Shown here in pieces: positions 17,585 to 27,026 of a stretch of DNA of 64,000 bases. Position 1 is the first letter of the stretch. Each line of letters starts with the position of its first letter. Origin of the DNA: an uncultured Myxococcales bacterium (lineage in GTDB: Bacteria > Myxococcota_A > UBA9042 > DTJE01); the NCBI GenBank assembly GCA_903857665.1, contig CAIOFV010000157.1, forward strand, positions 1-64,000. Reading direction: 5' to 3'. The translations under genes were made by a program, and so were the position numbers. The notes beneath the pieces are model-generated. The model ran no database searches, was not told the DNA's origin, and was given only the letters and a program-made list of their open reading frames with translations.

Positions 17585-18511
17585 CTACGGCCGCGCGAGA
17601 AGACCGCGACGGAACAGGTAGTCCTCGATGCCCAGGTTGACGAGGTCGGGTTGCTCCAGCGGCGCCGAGTGCGTCGCCCCGCGGATCCCCAGCAGTTCGC
17701 TGTCCGAAAGGGCCTCGTACATCTGCTCGGCGAGGAAGTAGGGGGCGAACCTGTCGCGGTAGGCCCCTACGACCAGGCTGGGGACCTTGATGTCCGCAAG
17801 GAACGGCCGGGTGTCGTGCTCCGCCGCGTTGGTCAGCATGATCAGGCCGGCTTCCAGGTCCATCGCCGCCAGGTGCGCCAGGTAGGGTCGCATGTCGGGC
17901 CACTGCACCAACCGGGCGTCGAATTCGCTGCTGGACACCAGGTAGGCCAGGTGCGTCGGGACCAGGGAATGCCATAGCCGCGCCATGTGCCCCTTGTGGC
18001 GCGTCACGGTCGCATAGATCAGCGGCAGGAACGTCCTGGCCCACGTGTTGCCGTGGAAGGTGTCCGGCAGCCGCCCCGGTGATCCGCACATCAGCACCTG
18101 GGCCAGCATGCGCTGCGGGGCCCGATGGGCAGCGTCCAGAACCACTTCCACGCCCATGCTGTACCCGAGATGCACGGCCCGCTCGATGCCCAGGGCGTCG
18201 CACACCTCGAACAGGTCCTCGACGCAATCCTCGACGGTCAGTCGGCCCGGTTCGTCAGGGATTTCGGACTGGCCGTGGCAGCGGTAGTTCCAGCGGATGA
18301 CCCGCATGAACTTGAGGAAGTGCGGCACCAGGAAGGCGAAGAACGAGCCGTTGCACCCCATCCCGTCCGTCAGGACCAGCGGGGGCGCCGCCGGATCGCC
18401 AAAGGACTCGGCGTACAGCACGGTGCCGTCACGGGTCCGGATGGAATGACGCTGGTCCGGGAGCGGGGGATGAACGACCGAAAACGGCAGGCCTGGTCCG
18501 GGCCGTCCCAT
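17585..18511 (-). CDS. Alpha/beta hydrolase
   Basis: A 308-aa alpha/beta-hydrolase-fold protein. The nucleophile elbow is GYSMG, the oxyanion region follows DGMGCNG, the acid is probably Asp in GAYRDRFAP and the catalytic His is in GATHSAP. There is no signal peptide, so it acts in the cytoplasm, and the substrate cannot be told from sequence. ATG at 18511 is preceded by AGAGG. It begins 11 bases after the last bactofilin stop and is therefore probably part of the bactofilin operon, though nothing shows that its product acts on bactofilins. Confidence 0.87.
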   Translation of the reverse strand: MGRPGPGLPFSVVHPPLPDQRHSIRTRDGTVLYAESFGDPAAPPLVLTDGMGCNGSFFAFLVPHFLKFMRVIRWNYRCHGQSEIPDEPGRLTVEDCVEDLFEVCDALGIERAVHLGYSMGVEVVLDAAHRAPQRMLAQVLMCGSPGRLPDTFHGNTWARTFLPLIYATVTRHKGHMARLWHSLVPTHLAYLVSSSEFDARLVQWPDMRPYLAHLAAMDLEAGLIMLTNAAEHDTRPFLADIKVPSLVVGAYRDRFAPYFLAEQMYEALSDSELLGIRGATHSAPLEQPDLVNLGIEDYLFRRGLLARP

Positions 18512-18522
18512 CGTCGCCTCTT

Positions 18523-19083
18523 TCAGTCGATCTTCGATTCGCCGTCGTCGCCCAGGTCCAGCAGGCCGGCCTTCGCCGGCGCGCGGGGCGCAGGCGCGGC
18601 TGCAGCCGCCTTGGCCCGGGTCGCCGACACCGGTTCGCGACCGCCCCGCGTCGCGGTTGCCGAAGCCCGCCGCGCCGCGGTCCCAGCCGGGGCCGCCACA
18701 GGCCGCGCGGTCACGGTACGCGCCGGAGCGGATGCCTGCACCGAATCCGGCCGGGAGCCGTCCATCACGATGCGACCCTTCACGGCGCCGCCTTCCAGCA
18801 GCACCATTCGCGGGGCGTAGACGCAGCCCAGCACGCGGCCGGTTTCGGTGATTTCCACGCGCTCGGTGCCGATCACGTCGCCGGAGGCCCAGCCCGCCAC
18901 GATGACCGTGGGCGCTTCAACACGCGGGCCCACCCGGCCGCCGTCCTCGACGATCACCGCCGTCGTGGACGATACCGTCCCGTCGATGCGGCCGAATACC
19001 ACCACGTCCTCGTCCGCGCGGACGTCGCCCGTGACGACGGTCTCCGGGCCGATCTCGGTACGGGTCCCCTGGTCGTCCGCCAT
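18523..19083 (-). CDS. Bactofilin (third of three), with long Ala/Arg-rich tail
   Basis: A 186-aa polymer-forming bactofilin. Residues about 10-110 form a right-handed beta-helix of short repeats such as VVTGDVRADEDVVVFGRIDG and VVIVEDGGRVG-type strands. The C-terminal ~60 residues are Ala/Arg/Pro-rich and disordered, ending in an acidic LGDDGESKID. Bactofilins assemble without nucleotide into filaments that position cell-wall or pole proteins. ATG at 19083 follows the previous gene's stop after only three bases, so the three genes are one operon. The long tail is unlike the other two copies and may bind a partner. Confidence 0.9.
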   Translation of the reverse strand: MADDQGTRTEIGPETVVTGDVRADEDVVVFGRIDGTVSSTTAVIVEDGGRVGPRVEAPTVIVAGWASGDVIGTERVEITETGRVLGCVYAPRMVLLEGGAVKGRIVMDGSRPDSVQASAPARTVTARPVAAPAGTAARRASATATRGGREPVSATRAKAAAAAPAPRAPAKAGLLDLGDDGESKID

Positions 19084-19086
19084 CGG

Positions 19087-19410
19087 TCAGCCCTCCCCGA
19101 CGTCCATGTCCACGCGACCGCGGAACACCGCCCCGTCCGAAATCAGGATCCGGGGGGTGCGCACGTCGCCGATCATCCTGGCGCCCGGCAGGATTTCGAC
19201 CTTCTTGAGGCCGACCACGTGACCCTGCACGGTCCCGCCGATGGCCACTTCCGGCCCGGCAACCTCGGCTTCCAGGCGACCCTCGCGCTCGATCCGGATC
19301 GGTGCGTCCATCGTCACCGTGCCCCGGATCTCGCCTTCGACCACCAGCACGTCACGACCCGTCACCGAACCCTCGATCCGTGTCCGCGGCCCGATCGTCG
19401 TTTCACCCAT
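19087..19410 (-). CDS. Bactofilin (second of three), core only
   Basis: A 107-aa protein made almost only of the bactofilin beta-helix, with strands such as GSVTGRDVLVVEGEIRGTV and GHVVGLKKVEILPG. N- and C-terminal extensions are very short. ATG at 19410 overlaps the stop of the first bactofilin gene by eight bases, so translation is probably coupled. With no membrane-targeting or tail region it may copolymerise with the flanking paralogues. Confidence 0.9.
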   Translation of the reverse strand: MGETTIGPRTRIEGSVTGRDVLVVEGEIRGTVTMDAPIRIEREGRLEAEVAGPEVAIGGTVQGHVVGLKKVEILPGARMIGDVRTPRILISDGAVFRGRVDMDVGEG

Positions 19411-19762
19411 GACGAGCCTCGCCCGGGGCCGGTTCCGCCACGACGTCCATGTCCAGCGTGCCCGTGAACAGCGCGCCATCCTCGATCACCACGCGCGGCG
19501 AGGAGATCGTACCCGTCGCGTCGCATCCGGGCATCAGGTGCGCCAGTTCGTCGCAAGCGGCGGTGCCATCGAAATGGCCCTCGACCGTCAGCACCGCGAC
19601 GTGCGCTTCGCCCTTGACCGTGCCGCCTTCGCCGATCACCAGTTCCGCGTCCAGACGGACGTGGCCTTCGACCACGCCCTCGACGCGCAGGTCCTGGCGA
19701 CCTTCGATTTCGCCGCGGACGGTGATTGCCTTGCCGATGACGGCGGTGCCGTCGTTCGCCAT
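19403..19762 (-). CDS. Bactofilin (first of three)
   Basis: A 119-aa bactofilin, beta-helix at about residues 8-105, with repeats such as VIGKAITVRGEIEGRQDLRV and short acidic C-terminus. Near the middle is TAACDELAHLMPGCDATG, which breaks the regular repeat and contains two cysteines. ATG at 19762 has GGGAGG upstream. It leads the operon of three bactofilins and the alpha/beta hydrolase and has its own promoter candidate at 19788-19816. Confidence 0.9.
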   Translation of the reverse strand: MANDGTAVIGKAITVRGEIEGRQDLRVEGVVEGHVRLDAELVIGEGGTVKGEAHVAVLTVEGHFDGTAACDELAHLMPGCDATGTISSPRVVIEDGALFTGTLDMDVVAEPAPGEARHG

Positions 19763-19787
19763 TGGAGCCTCCCGATCGACCGCGGGG

Positions 19788-19816
19788 ACGCTAGCCCATC
19801 CGGGCCTCCATGTCAA
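19788..19816 (-). promoter_or_regulatory. Putative sigma70 promoter of the bactofilin operon
   Basis: On the minus strand TTGACA (19811-19816) and TAGCGT (19788-19793) are 17 bases apart. The -35 is a perfect match. The predicted start lies about 20 bases before the first bactofilin ATG at 19762. The rest of the 182-base gap to ftsH (19763-19944) shows no other feature. Confidence 0.6.
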
Positions 19817-19944
19817 GGCGCGCCGGGGTCCGCAGGACCGCTCCGGGCGCGGGCCGGGCGTCTCTTCTGCCCGGTCCGGGCGCGTCCCTTCACGGGTTCA
19901 GGCGGGTGGTGGTGACGGGTGTCGATCGGAAGCGGCCAGCGGCG

Positions 19945-21783
<1,839 letters not shown>

Positions 21784-21826
21784 TCCTCGTGCCGGGACCC
21801 TTCAGCCCGGGGGGATTCGTCGGGGC

Positions 21827-21855
21827 ATGATAATCACCGGATCCGCGATTGGCAA
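21827..21855 (-). promoter_or_regulatory. Putative sigma70 promoter of ftsH
   Basis: On the minus strand TTGCCA (21850-21855) and TATCAT (21827-21832) lie 17 bases apart, five of six matches at each box. This is the best sigma70-type match found in the window. The start point would be near 21820 and the leader about 37 bases. Confidence 0.65.
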
Positions 21856-21940
21856 CGCCGTAAGCCTGCGGGCCGCGCTTCTTGACACGTTGCGTCTGCA
21901 TTCCCACCGTACAGGGGTCCCTGCATCACCGGAGGATCCC

Positions 21941-22339
21941 GTGCAGCGTCCCCCCTACGGACTGACCCGCGAACTTCCCGGAACGACCTGGGAGGACGCC
22001 GTGGAACGTACCATCGCCGCGCTCAAGACGGAGGGCTTCGGCATCCTGACGCGCATCGACGTCCACGACGTGATGAAGGCGAAGCTGGACGCCAACCTCG
22101 GAAGGAAATACGTGATCCTGGGCGCCTGCAACCCGCCGCTGGCCTGGCAGGCCCTGCAGGGCGAGCCCTGGTCCGGCCTCCTGCTGCCCTGCAACGTCGT
22201 CGTGACCGAAACCGGGGACGGCGCCGCGGTCAGCATTGCGTCCCCGAAGGCCATGTTCAGCGTGGTCGACAACCCGGGCGTCGCGCCTCTGGCCGCCGAG
22301 GCCGAGCAGCGCCTGACGCGGGTGCTGGAAAAGATCTAG
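21941..22339 (+). CDS. DUF302 family protein
   Basis: A 132-aa protein matching DUF302 throughout: YGLTRELPGTTWEDAVERTI, the ILTRIDVHDVMKAKL segment, YVILGACNPPLA and the PCNVVV strand. DUF302 domains fold as small alpha-beta units of unknown function, sometimes linked to metal or redox proteins. GTG at 21941 has GGAGGA upstream at 21931-21936. No signal peptide is present, so it is cytoplasmic. A TTGACA is found at 21882-21887 but I could not place a convincing -10. It converges with the nitroreductase gene. Confidence 0.85.
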   Translation: MQRPPYGLTRELPGTTWEDAVERTIAALKTEGFGILTRIDVHDVMKAKLDANLGRKYVILGACNPPLAWQALQGEPWSGLLLPCNVVVTETGDGAAVSIASPKAMFSVVDNPGVAPLAAEAEQRLTRVLEKI

Positions 22340-22395
22340 CCCGGCGACCCGTACGATGCGAGTCCCGCGATTTCGGGGCCTCTTTTGCGGGCTGT

Positions 22396-22450
22396 CCGTA
22401 CCCGTACCCGCGCCCGTACCCGATGCGGCCGGGCACGGGCACGGACGGGA
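22396..22450. repeat. Inverted CCCGTA hexamer hairpin
   Basis: CCGTACCCGTACCCG at 22396-22410 and a further CCCGTACCCG to 22422 form the left arm; CGGGCACGGGCACGG and GGACGGG (22429-22450) form the right arm, with a loop of about seven bases. It lies between the convergent DUF302 and nitroreductase genes. It shares the hexamer unit with the array at 17442-17570 and may work as a two-way terminator. Confidence 0.7.
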
Positions 22451-22465
22451 AGAAGCGGGCAGCAC

Positions 22466-23107
22466 CTACGGCTCCGCTCCCCCCATCCCCTCGTGGAACA
22501 CGACGTCGGACGGCGGCATCCTGCGCCCGCGGGGAGGCACCGGCGCGTCCAGGGCAGGCAGGCCCAGCGCCACCAGCAGCACCGGGAAGTAGCGATCCGG
22601 GATCGAAAACGCACGCCGCAACGCCTTGTCGTCGAAACGCCCGATCGGCGTGGTCCCGATGCCCCGCTCGGTCGCCAGCAGCATCAGCGCCATCGCCGCG
22701 AAGGCCGGATCCCGGACCGCCATCGCGAACCGCGCCACGTCGTTGCCCTCGAAGGACCGGTGGATCGCCTCCACCATGCGAGCCGCCTCCATTTCGTCCA
22801 GGGCGCCCGCCTTGACGGCCTCGGCGGCCTCCGCTTCCGCCCGGCGGTCCGCGAACGCATCGCCGCACACGATCACCACGGCCGACGCCGTGCGCACCTT
22901 TTCCTGCTTGTAAGCGCAGTCGTACAGGATTTCCTTCCGCTCGCGGTCCCGCACCACCACGAAGCGCCAGGGCTGCAGGTTGAAGTCCGACGGCGCCAGG
23001 CACGCGTCGCCGATCATCTCCTCGATCATTTCCCGCGTCAGCAGCAGCCCCTCGTTTTCGAACCGCTGGATCGACCGGCGACGTTTCAGGACCTGCAGCA
23101 CCGTCAT
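22466..23107 (-). CDS. Nitroreductase-family flavoprotein
   Basis: A 213-aa nitroreductase-fold protein. The flavin-binding start is RRSIQRFENEG, followed by APSDFNLQPWRFVVVRD and a basic/acidic helix region, then IGTTPIGRFDD. Such enzymes use FMN and NAD(P)H to reduce nitro compounds, quinones or related substrates; the exact substrate is not clear. The fold is complete and length is normal. It begins 42 bases after the PhoH gene stop on the minus strand. Confidence 0.87.
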   Translation of the reverse strand: MTVLQVLKRRRSIQRFENEGLLLTREMIEEMIGDACLAPSDFNLQPWRFVVVRDRERKEILYDCAYKQEKVRTASAVVIVCGDAFADRRAEAEAAEAVKAGALDEMEAARMVEAIHRSFEGNDVARFAMAVRDPAFAAMALMLLATERGIGTTPIGRFDDKALRRAFSIPDRYFPVLLVALGLPALDAPVPPRGRRMPPSDVVFHEGMGGAEP

Positions 23108-23149
23108 GTTCCAAGCCCTCGCATCCAGCGCGATCCGGCGCGCCCGACG

Positions 23150-24484
23150 CTACAGAAGATTCGCTGCCATTTCGGCCAGTTCCGACCGTTCGCCCTTCGT
23201 CAGCGTCACGGTGGCGGCAAGCCGCGTCTGCTTGAACCGCTCGCTGACGTAGATCAGGCCGTTGTTCACGGAATCGACGTACGGGTTGTCGATCTGGTAG
23301 GGGTCGCCCGTCAGCACGATCTTGGTCCCGTCCCCCACGCGCGTGATGATCGTCTTGACCTCGTGCGGCGTCAGGTTCTGGGCCTCGTCCACGATCATGA
23401 ACTGGTTCGGGATCGACCGGCCGCGGATGTACGTCAGCGGCTCGACCTCCATCAACCCCATGTCCAGCAGTTCCCGGTACGACCTGCCGCCGCGCCGGTC
23501 CGGCCGCGACAGGCCCATCAGGAATTCCACGTTGTCGTGGATGGGCTGCATCCACGGGTTCAGCTTTTCTTCCACGTCGCCCGGCAGGTACCCGATGTCG
23601 CGCCCCAGCGGGAAGATCGGCCGGGACACCAGCAGGCGCGTGAACGTCTGCTCTTCCGCGACCTTCTGCAGGCCCGCGGCGATGGCCAGCAGCGTCTTGC
23701 CCGTGCCCGCCTTGCCGATCAGCGTGACCAGCTTGATTTCGTCCCGCAGCAGCGCGTCCAGCGCGAAGTGCTGCTCCTTGTTCCGCGGGCGGATGCCCCA
23801 CACCGGGTCCTTCAGTTCCACGATCCGTTGCAGCATCCCTTCCTTCGCCGCCACGCGGGTCAGGCAGGACTGCGACGGGTTCAGCGGGTTCCGCGCCACC
23901 AGGTACTGGTTTTCGGAAAACGTCATGCCTTCCGGCACCGGCACGGTTTCGTTCTTGAACAGCCGCGCGATGGACTCGCCGTCCACGCCGACGTCGCCCG
24001 TGCCCGTGTACAGTTCGCTGATATCGCGGTTTTCCTTGCTGTAGTCCTCGGCGTGCAGCCCCATCGCCACCGCCCGGATGCGCAGGTTCGTGTCCTTGGT
24101 GACGAACACGACCGGGATTTCCGGTTCGGCCTTGCGCAGTTCCAGCGCGGTCCCGACGATCAGGCGGTCCATCAGGTGCGACAGGCTGATGTCCCGATGG
24201 TAGGGGGCCATGTCCTTCAGGTGGTCCGCCGACGCGAACAGCACCCGCAGTTTGCCGCCGTCCGGGATTTCGACGCCCGTCCGCAGGTCGCCGCGCTCGC
24301 GGAAGCGGTCCAGCAACCGCGATGCCTGCCGCGCGTTCTGGCCCAGTTCCGACAGTTCCTTCTTGAAGTGGTCGATTTCCTCGATGACGTAGATCGGCAC
24401 GCAGACGTTGTTGTCCGCGAACGACGTCATCGCATTCGGGTCGTGGAGCAGCACGTTGGTATCGAGGACGAAGTTCTTTTTCAT
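23150..24484 (-). CDS. PIN-PhoH protein (YlaK/PhoH2 type), RNA-processing ATPase
   Basis: A 444-aa protein with an N-terminal PIN ribonuclease-like domain (about residues 1-145; acidic residues in LDTNVLLHD, VIEEIDHF and VFVTKDTNLRI) and a C-terminal PhoH ATPase with Walker A GKAGTGKT (about residue 256) and Walker B FMIVDEAQNLT. Members of this type act as ATP-dependent ribonuclease/helicase proteins. ATG at 24484 is chosen because the PIN core begins there. It lies downstream of a secreted repeat-protein gene with a 41-base gap. Confidence 0.93.
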   Translation of the reverse strand: MKKNFVLDTNVLLHDPNAMTSFADNNVCVPIYVIEEIDHFKKELSELGQNARQASRLLDRFRERGDLRTGVEIPDGGKLRVLFASADHLKDMAPYHRDISLSHLMDRLIVGTALELRKAEPEIPVVFVTKDTNLRIRAVAMGLHAEDYSKENRDISELYTGTGDVGVDGESIARLFKNETVPVPEGMTFSENQYLVARNPLNPSQSCLTRVAAKEGMLQRIVELKDPVWGIRPRNKEQHFALDALLRDEIKLVTLIGKAGTGKTLLAIAAGLQKVAEEQTFTRLLVSRPIFPLGRDIGYLPGDVEEKLNPWMQPIHDNVEFLMGLSRPDRRGGRSYRELLDMGLMEVEPLTYIRGRSIPNQFMIVDEAQNLTPHEVKTIITRVGDGTKIVLTGDPYQIDNPYVDSVNNGLIYVSERFKQTRLAATVTLTKGERSELAEMAANLL

Positions 24485-24525
24485 CCGTCGTTTCCCCGGC
24501 GGCCCGCCTTCGGCCGCCCCGCCGC

Positions 24526-25419
24526 CTATTTCCCGCAGCCGTAGTGGATCCGGAAGGAGGCCTGGACGTCCTTGGCCCCCCGGACCACCCGCTCCCTGGA
24601 CCACCCGACCCGCACCTCGAAGTCGTGCTGCCCCGGCACGAAGCGCACCGCAGTCTTCCTGCCGGGGGTCACGCCGGTCACCGGCAACCCGTCCACCCAC
24701 AGCGTCAGGGCCCGCCGCGCCGCCGGATCGGGGCACTGGTCGGTGGTGTTTTCGAAGGCCACCGGGATCCCGTCGCCGGAACCCGCCAGATCGGGGAAGG
24801 TGCACCCGAAGGCCAGCGTCTGCCCCGCCTTGGGGTGGGACACGGATGACGTCATCACGCGGCGACCGCCCGACAACACGTCCACCACGGCGCCGTCCGC
24901 GGGGACCGACACCCGGGCCTGGCCACGGTCGGCCACGACGCCGACGGACCGGCGATCGACCAGGAACTCGACGGGTTTCGGATCGCCGCAATCGCCGGTC
25001 GTGTTCACCAGGCGGATGGGCACCGCGGGGGAGGCGGCGGCGGGCGCCGGGTTCGCCCCGGCCGCAGGCAACGACGGCGCCGGCATCCCGGCACAGCCGA
25101 CCGTCAGCACCCAGTCCGGCGCCATCAGCAGCGTGTTCGTTTCCTCCAGCAGCGACCCGTCGGCACGAATCACCGCGATGCTGTACATCCCGCGCGGCAG
25201 CCCCACGACCACCGGGGCGCCCGTGGGCACCTCGATCCGTGGGGACATCTCGTTGCCCATGAACTGGACGCTCAGGGGTTCCGCCGCCCCGCAGAGCCCC
25301 GACTGGTTGCTGACCCGCCCGTTCAGCAAGCCCGACTGCGCGAAGGCTGCGGGTGCGACCGCGAGGGCCACGACCACGGCCGCGAGGAGGGGAAGGCGTT
25401 CATTCACAAACCGAAGCAT
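24526..25419 (-). CDS. Secreted protein of three ~85-residue repeats
   Basis: A 297-aa secreted protein with a cleavable signal peptide ending at AFAQ (about residue 27). The mature part consists of three related segments of about 80-90 residues, starting near VSNQSGLCG, LVNTTGDCGD and FENTTDQCPD, and each ending in a Gly-Cys pair (VGC, FGC, YGC). Each segment has one Cys near the start and one at the end, suggesting a disulfide-closed beta domain. I recognise no family. ATG at 25419 precedes the signal peptide. It may be in an operon with the downstream PhoH gene, but the link is only positional. Confidence 0.75.
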   Translation of the reverse strand: MLRFVNERLPLLAAVVVALAVAPAAFAQSGLLNGRVSNQSGLCGAAEPLSVQFMGNEMSPRIEVPTGAPVVVGLPRGMYSIAVIRADGSLLEETNTLLMAPDWVLTVGCAGMPAPSLPAAGANPAPAAASPAVPIRLVNTTGDCGDPKPVEFLVDRRSVGVVADRGQARVSVPADGAVVDVLSGGRRVMTSSVSHPKAGQTLAFGCTFPDLAGSGDGIPVAFENTTDQCPDPAARRALTLWVDGLPVTGVTPGRKTAVRFVPGQHDFEVRVGWSRERVVRGAKDVQASFRIHYGCGK

Positions 25420-25557
25420 ATCGGGCGCCGACCTGAACCTCAAGCGACTTCTGCGCGATGCCGGGCGGGGGCGTTGGGAAGGGCTGGGTGGGATTCCGCG
25501 CGACTCTCTTGCAGGATTCCCATCCCCTATCAGCGGTTGATCTGCCTGTCCGGAAAG

Positions 25558-26199
25558 TCAGGACGCTCCGACCGGATGCCTAGGCTGGTGCTCGTCGGGT
25601 TGTCGCGTCTTGCCAGCCTTCCACAGGAGGTCTCGAAGTCCCGCCCTCAACGCCCGCTCACGCGCCAACGGGTTCCCGGAGTGCAGCGCCGCGTGTTGCT
25701 TGGTCTGTTCAAGCAACGAAAGAAGAACCTCTTCGGATAGTCCGGCCGAGGAAGCCACGAGGAGAAGGTTGGTCTTCAATTCCAGGACGAGCCGCCCGAT
25801 CTCCTGAGCGTTCTCCTCGGATTCACTGGCTGCCCTGAAGTATCGGGACCCCACGTAGATGAAGATTCCGAGGAAGGGACCGAATACGAAGGTTGCGGGC
25901 ATGCGAAGAATGGAAACTGCCAGAACCAGCAGACTTCCTCCCAAAGAAATCGCGATCCCAACCAGGCGATTGTTCGTAGCGCGCCGATAGGCGATTTCAG
26001 CATCGCGATGGAAACCGTCAAGCACACCCTCGACGAGTTTCCAATCGACCTCGGGAGATGCAGGCTCCGTCCGCATGAGGGTCGCAACCAGGATTCGGCC
26101 CGGAAGCGGGGGACTCGGTGTGCGACGCGAAGTGACGCCTTGGTTGGCCTCGCCTGCCACCGTTCGGACCGGAGTCTTCCTGGGTTCGTCCTGATCCAC
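25558..26199 (-). CDS. Putative two-helix membrane protein in low-GC patch
   Basis: A 213-aa predicted membrane protein. The first ~40 residues are polar, Arg/Pro-rich. The central part (about residues 65-130) has two hydrophobic helices, roughly GIAISLGGSLLVLAVSIL and ATFVFGPFLGIFIYVGSRYF. The C-terminal ~80 residues are helical and charged. No family is recognised; the shape resembles small membrane proteins of the SLATT/effector type, which is a weak analogy. Codon use has more A/T in third positions than neighbours, suggesting recent acquisition. GTG at 26199 has a strong GAGGTGG site; ATG at 26076 is an alternative. Confidence 0.6.
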   Translation of the reverse strand: MDQDEPRKTPVRTVAGEANQGVTSRRTPSPPLPGRILVATLMRTEPASPEVDWKLVEGVLDGFHRDAEIAYRRATNNRLVGIAISLGGSLLVLAVSILRMPATFVFGPFLGIFIYVGSRYFRAASESEENAQEIGRLVLELKTNLLLVASSAGLSEEVLLSLLEQTKQHAALHSGNPLARERALRAGLRDLLWKAGKTRQPDEHQPRHPVGAS

Positions 26200-26523
26200 C
26201 GGACCACCTCGGTCTTTCAGGGCCAGTTTACAAGGCCACGCCTTCGCTTCAGTCGGTTCCCTGATTCGCAATGGGACGTGAATTGACAGCGGAGACGCGC
26301 AACCTGGCCGCGGATGTCGCAGCCGAACGATACGATGATGGTGCGGTCCGGAAGCACAGCCCCTCCACGGCGTGTCACGGATGCCCGCCGTCGGCTGATG
26401 GCCAGCCGCGTTGGGCCACCTCCAGGTCAGGGGTGCGCGAGGGCCGCGGAGCGGCGATCTCGACACCGCATCGGAGGGCAGCTCCGCGCGGCAGAGAGGT
26501 CGCCGTTTCGCGCCCTGACACCT
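26200..26523. other. Gap with no recognised feature
   Basis: 324 bases between two minus-strand genes. Both strands have short open frames but none shows coding bias or a ribosome site. No repeat, tRNA remnant or transposon end was seen. It may be degenerate sequence left from insertion of the low-GC patch. Confidence 0.5.
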
Positions 26524-26808
26524 TCAATCCAGACGTTTCTTCGCCCGGCCTACCTCCGATTCCTTGGCATCCCGCCTGTCAGCAAGACTGATGACGCCCG
26601 TGAAGTCTTCTCGCCTGATTCCGTAACTGGTCCTCAGAAAGTCCTGGTTGTTGTCGATCCAGGCACGAATGATCCAGGCTGCCGCTTCCGCGGGAGAATC
26701 ACCCGTAGCCACCTCCATCCTTTCAATGACCCATGCGTAGAACCCCTTCACCGTGGGCTGGGGCTTGAGGACCTGAGGCCTAGGCTTGTCCTTGGCACGC
26801 TTGGGCAT
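26524..26808 (-). CDS. Small orphan protein, 94 aa
   Basis: ATG at 26808 has AGAGGTGAT seven bases upstream, a near-perfect ribosome site. The product starts basic (MPKRAKDKPRPQ), then has a predicted helical core (FYAWVIERME and AAAWIIRAWIDNN) and ends charged (GRAKKRLD). It could be a small DNA-binding or antitoxin-like protein, but no motif proves this. Its promoter region holds repeats that look like an operator. Codon usage is less GC-biased than the flanking genes. Confidence 0.65.
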   Translation of the reverse strand: MPKRAKDKPRPQVLKPQPTVKGFYAWVIERMEVATGDSPAEAAAWIIRAWIDNNQDFLRTSYGIRREDFTGVISLADRRDAKESEVGRAKKRLD

Positions 26809-26820
26809 GGACGTAATCAC

Positions 26821-26894
26821 CTCTGACAATATCCAGGTGGACGCTATCTCCTGCAACAACCTCTGTCAATATGTTTTGACATGTTTTTGCATGT
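26821..26894 (-). promoter_or_regulatory. Promoter with operator-like repeats for the 94-aa gene
   Basis: On the minus strand TTGACA (26864-26869) and TAGCGT (26841-26846) are 17 bases apart. A palindrome, ACATG at 26879-26883 and CATGT at 26890-26894, lies directly upstream of the -35. A direct repeat on the plus strand, CTCTGACAATAT at 26821 and CTCTGTCAATAT at 26861, differs at one base and covers the ribosome site and the -35. This looks like a repressed promoter. Confidence 0.5.
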
Positions 26895-27026
26895 GCAGGC
26901 TTCCCATTTTACGATGCTTGAATTGGGTTCCCCAATCGGCCCGATCCCAACTCGTTCCGCCGTCCGAAATTGACGCCCCCCGCCCGGAGTTTGATACTCC
27001 CCTTCGACACGAATACGGGACGGACG

